Positions 5,377-8,628 of a DNA stretch of 8,628 nt are shown here, piece after piece. A model generated the notes under the pieces. That model was not told where the DNA came from. It was given only the letters and a program-made list of their open reading frames with translations, and did not search any database. Position 1 is the first letter of the stretch. Each line of letters opens with the position of its first letter. This DNA comes from Flavobacteriaceae bacterium (GTDB lineage: Bacteria; Bacteroidota; Bacteroidia; Flavobacteriales; Flavobacteriaceae). The DNA lies in NCBI GenBank assembly GCA_002687665.1, contig NZAX01000067.1:6330-14957 (forward strand). Direction: 5' to 3'. A program made the translations under genes and the position numbers.

Positions 5377-8300
5377 AAATAGCTTTTTCCATTTCAGCTT
5401 AATCTGGTAGGTGATCAGGAAAGTAGCGGGGACAATGATCAGGGTTAGGAAAGTAGCAAAAGTTAATCCAAAAATCACGGTCTTGGCCAAAGGTCCCCAG
5501 AAAATAACATTGTCTCCTCCAATAAAGACCTTTGGATTCCATTCAGAAAACAAGGAAAAAAAATCTATATTTAGCCCTATTGCCAATGGAATCAATCCTA
5601 ATATTGTGGTTACAGCAGTGAGAATTACTGGACGTAATCTAGCAGTCCCACCTTCGATAATCGCATCAATGGCCTCATTATTAGGCAGCATGCTTTCCTC
5701 TGGAAGCTTTAAAACTATTTTTTTTCGGTCAATTAATAACTGGGTATAATCCAAAAGCACTACACCGTTATTCACAACGATTCCCGACAGTGAAATAATA
5801 CCCATCATGGTCATCAATATCACAAATGGCATTTGAAAAAGTGTAATTCCGAAAAATACTCCAGTAAAACTTAAGAAAATAGAGATTAGGATAATGATTG
5901 GTTTAGAGATCGAGTTGAATTGGAAAACCAGCAACAACATTATCAAGGCAAGGGCTGCAAGGAGAGCATTTGATAAGAAGGTCATGTTTTTGTCTTGCTC
6001 TTCGATTTCACCTGTGAATTTAAATTCAACTCCAAAATCAAGAGGATAATTCATCAAAGCGGCTTTTACATTGGCTACCACCTCATTGGCATTATAGCCG
6101 GCTAATACATCTGAATATAATGTGACCAGTCGAATCGATTTCCGATGTTTAATGGCACTGTAGGAGGAAGAGTTTTGGGTTTTGACCAGTGCTGCAATGG
6201 GAATCTCTTTAATTTTTCCTGAGGATTGATCCCTAAAGGTTACGAATTGGTTGAACAGGGCATTAATGTCATAACGGTACTGGTCTTGAAAGCGGACGTT
6301 AATTTCATAGTCTTCCCCGTCTTTTTTGTAAATACCTGCTTTTGCACCAAAAAGGGAATTTCTCAGTTGGGATCCAATCATCCCTGCCGAAACGCCTAAC
6401 TCACCTGCTTTTTTTCTGTCAACACTCAGTTGGATTCCCGGTTTATTTTTGTTAACATCAATTTTCAGTTCCTCCACTCCTGGAATATTTTCCATATTAA
6501 GAAAATCTTTCATTAGCTGTGCACTCTCAATGAGTTTTTCGTAATTCCTGCCAGAAATTTCGATGTTAATAGGATAGCCTACAGGTGGACCATTGGCATC
6601 TTTTTCTACAGAAATAAATACCCCTGGATATTTGCCGCTGAGAGTTTGTTGAATTTCACTACGAAGATTTTCACTCGACAGTCCATTTCTGAATTTAAAT
6701 TCCCGCATGGTGAGGGAAATTTTGGCTTTGTGTGGCATTTCATTGGTAACCCCACCGTCAATTTCTGGGTTTCCAGCCCCCTCACCAACTTGTGCCAAAA
6801 AATTCTCTACCAAATAGTTGTAATTCCCTTTAAGGTATTTTTTTTGATTAATTACTGAAAAAATCTCTGCCTCAATCTTTTGAGTAATGGCATTGGTCTT
6901 TTTGATGCCAGTTCCCTCAGGATATTCTATGTATACAAAAATTTGAAGTGGTTGATTTTCTGGGAAAAACTCCACTTTGGGTGGAAAAATACCCATTAAC
7001 ACAAAAGAGGAAATCAACATCACGAATGTGCCGATCAAAAAGGCGATTGGTCGATAACCCTTTAGCGCCAATGACAAAAACAAACGATAGCCTTTTTCCA
7101 TTCTTGGTAAAAACTGATTTTGAAAAACTGAAGCCAGCCCTTTGAGGAAATATTTGTAAGCCCAAAAGAGTAATGTGATGGCGATCATCAACGTTCCCAA
7201 TCCCCTAAAAACTCCTTTGTTGAAAATTAAAATTAGACCCAGTCCTCCTAAGATGAGGGTCAGCCTAAGCAGTCCCTTGAGAGTGATCTGTCTTTCGCTG
7301 ATCTCCATAAAACGCGAGACAAGCATGGAGTTGAAAAACAAGGCTACGATCAGAGAAGATCCCAATACTACCGAGAGGGTGATGGGGAAGTAGATCATAA
7401 ATTCACCCATTAGTCCAGGCCATGCTCCTAAGGGAACAAATGCTGCAATTGTAGTGGCTGTGGAAACAATAATGGGAGAGGCAATTTCACCAATACCAAC
7501 TTTAGCCGCTTGAATTCGACTCATGCCTTCTTTTTCCATCAAACGATAGACATTTTCGACCACAACTATCCCATTATCTACTAACATTCCAAGCCCCATT
7601 ACTAGTCCAAACAGAACCATCGTGTTCATGGTATAACCCAATATGGAAAGAATCATAAATGACATGAACATGGACATAGGAATCGCAAAACCTACAAAAA
7701 GGGAATTCCTAAAACCCAAAAAGAACATCAATACGGTAACCACCAACAATACTCCAAAGATGATGTTGTTTACCAAATCGCTGACTTGATTGAGAGTAAT
7801 GGCTGATTGATCGTTGGAAATGGCCATTTTGATACTTTTTGGAAAAATATTTTTTTCGATGTCATCGACTAATGCTTGTATTTTCTGAGAAGCTTGGATC
7901 AGATTTTTCCCCCCTCTTTTTTTTACATGAATTAAAACAACCTTTTCACCATATGATCTCGCAAATGATGTGATTTCCTTTTCTTTAAAGCTAATTTTTG
8001 CAATATCATTCAAATATGTAGCTCCATTTTCACTTTTTACTACAAAATTCTCTAGCTCACTAGGATCAGAAATTTCTCCAATAATTCTTAAACTCCTTCT
8101 ATTACCATCACTTATTATATTTCCTGCAGAAATAGTTGTATTCTCTCCTCCAATAGCATTAATAATGTCATTAAAACTAATTTTAGCAGCAGTCATTTTA
8201 TAGATGTCAACAGCGACTTCAACTTCAAAAGCCTGAATTCCTCTTATATCTGCTGATTTAACCTCAGGCATTTGCTCTATTCTTTCCTCTAGATAACTTG

Positions 8301-8628
8301 CAAAATTTTTCATCTGTTCTATCGGATAATCGCCCACCATACTTATGCTCAAAATAGGCATCAGTTCAGAAAAATCTAATTCTGCTACTGTAGGCTCAAC
8401 TTTTGCGTTATTAAAAGTGGGCCAATCGGCACCCGATACTACTCCGTCGACCAGATCTTTTGTTTTTTGTTTGGCTAGATCTAGTGGGATATTTTCATCA
8501 AACTCTAATTGAATCACGGCAAAATCCTCCTCAGAAGTTGAGGTAATATCCACCAAATTTGATACCCCTTTTAGAGCATCCTCTAGGGGGTAGACAATTA
8601 ATCGTTCAATATCCTCTGCAGTATTTCC
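5368..8628 (-). CDS. RND efflux transporter permease, AcrB-like (N-terminus outside window)
   Basis: Encodes the inner-membrane proton-driven pump of a tripartite efflux system. The frame is open to the window edge and 1086 residues are visible, numbered here from that edge. By alignment with AcrB about 50 residues, including TM1, are missing; an in-frame TTG near 8556 is not the start. The first residues, [19 protein letters not shown], are the start of the first porter domain. TM2-TM6 follow from about 289, with the relay motif [12 protein letters not shown] in TM4 (D351, N352). Two additional hydrophobic helices sit at about 453-470 and 476-495, then TM7 near 525, the second porter domain, and TM8-TM12, with [13 protein letters not shown] in TM10 (N953) and RLRPV before TM11. 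The closing TM11-TM12 loop and basic tail are complete. The substrate cannot be read. Adaptor and outer-membrane genes probably lie upstream, beyond 8628. Confidence 0.93.
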   Translation of the reverse strand, partial: GNTAEDIERLIVYPLEDALKGVSNLVDITSTSEEDFAVIQLEFDENIPLDLAKQKTKDLVDGVVSGADWPTFNNAKVEPTVAELDFSELMPILSISMVGDYPIEQMKNFASYLEERIEQMPEVKSADIRGIQAFEVEVAVDIYKMTAAKISFNDIINAIGGENTTISAGNIISDGNRRSLRIIGEISDPSELENFVVKSENGATYLNDIAKISFKEKEITSFARSYGEKVVLIHVKKRGGKNLIQASQKIQALVDDIEKNIFPKSIKMAISNDQSAITLNQVSDLVNNIIFGVLLVVTVLMFFLGFRNSLFVGFAIPMSMFMSFMILSILGYTMNTMVLFGLVMGLGMLVDNGIVVVENVYRLMEKEGMSRIQAAKVGIGEIASPIIVSTATTIAAFVPLGAWPGLMGEFMIYFPITLSVVLGSSLIVALFFNSMLVSRFMEISERQITLKGLLRLTLILGGLGLILIFNKGVFRGLGTLMIAITLLFWAYKYFLKGLASVFQNQFLPRMEKGYRLFLSLALKGYRPIAFLIGTFVMLISSFVLMGIFPPKVEFFPENQPLQIFVYIEYPEGTGIKKTNAITQKIEAEIFSVINQKKYLKGNYNYLVENFLAQVGEGAGNPEIDGGVTNEMPHKAKISLTMREFKFRNGLSSENLRSEIQQTLSGKYPGVFISVEKDANGPPVGYPINIEISGRNYEKLIESAQLMKDFLNMENIPGVEELKIDVNKNKPGIQLSVDRKKAGELGVSAGMIGSQLRNSLFGAKAGIYKKDGEDYEINVRFQDQYRYDINALFNQFVTFRDQSSGKIKEIPIAALVKTQNSSSYSAIKHRKSIRLVTLYSDVLAGYNANEVVANVKAALMNYPLDFGVEFKFTGEIEEQDKNMTFLSNALLAALALIMLLLVFQFNSISKPIIILISIFLSFTGVFFGITLFQMPFVILMTMMGIISLSGIVVNNGVVLLDYTQLLIDRKKIVLKLPEESMLPNNEAIDAIIEGGTARLRPVILTAVTTILGLIPLAIGLNIDFFSLFSEWNPKVFIGGDNVIFWGPLAKTVIFGLTFATFLTLIIVPATFLITYQIKLKWKKLFQK

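Noticed and set aside
8554..8556. TTG as the start codon of the RND permease
   Set aside because: The frame continues upstream without a stop to the window edge and the preceding 24 residues match the conserved start of the first porter domain, so the gene is simply truncated by the window.
1..8628. Search for a mobile element, CRISPR array, phage or defence system, tRNA or rRNA
   Set aside because: No transposase, integrase, regularly spaced repeats, cloverleaf or rRNA-like sequence was seen. Nearly all bases are accounted for by six intact or edge-cut genes.

Overview
The window reads as an ordinary chromosomal housekeeping segment from a member of the Bacteroidota, most likely a Cytophagia/Cyclobacteriaceae-type bacterium. 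Three things point there. Three start regions carry boxes matching or close to the phylum's -7 consensus TAnnTTTG, with a TTG-like element 18-20 bases upstream. Shine-Dalgarno sequences are absent in front of the genes. The protein variants (PolA beginning with a DAYALIFRGYYAF block, and an RND pump whose TM11-TM12 loop reads [13 protein letters not shown]) look like those of this phylum. GC is about 40-45% in the stretches I counted, with one clear dip near 7.9-8.2 kb. The taxonomic call is inference from these features, not from a search.

Layout. Positions 1-2463 (minus) hold the first 821 residues of polA, cut by the window edge before the end of the polymerase domain. Positions 2464-2545 are an 82-base divergent intergenic region with two apparently overlapping promoters, one for polA and one for tadA. 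tadA (2546-2986, plus) encodes the tRNA adenosine-34 deaminase. A GC-rich hairpin that starts at the tadA stop separates it from a convergent cold-shock protein gene (3031-3222, minus). Upstream of that lie a small two-helix membrane protein gene of unknown function (3281-3523, minus) and aspS (3561-5318, minus), with their own short intergenic spaces. From 5368 to the end (minus) runs most of a large RND efflux transporter permease, missing about 50 N-terminal residues beyond the window.

How they fit together. polA (replication and repair), tadA (wobble modification), aspS (tRNA charging) and the cold-shock gene are core information-processing genes that appear to be neighbours by chance rather than a pathway. 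aspS, the small membrane gene and the cold-shock gene could be partly co-transcribed and share the terminator at 2985-3012. The RND gene is probably the last gene of an efflux operon whose adaptor and outer-membrane parts would lie beyond position 8628.

I found no mobile element, CRISPR array, RNA gene or unfamiliar multi-gene system. No gene-free stretch exceeds 82 bases. The observations most worth following are a sliding-clamp-like motif in the PolA linker, the overlapping polA/tadA promoters, the altered proton-relay residues and extra membrane helices of the RND pump, and the AT-rich patch inside that pump gene.
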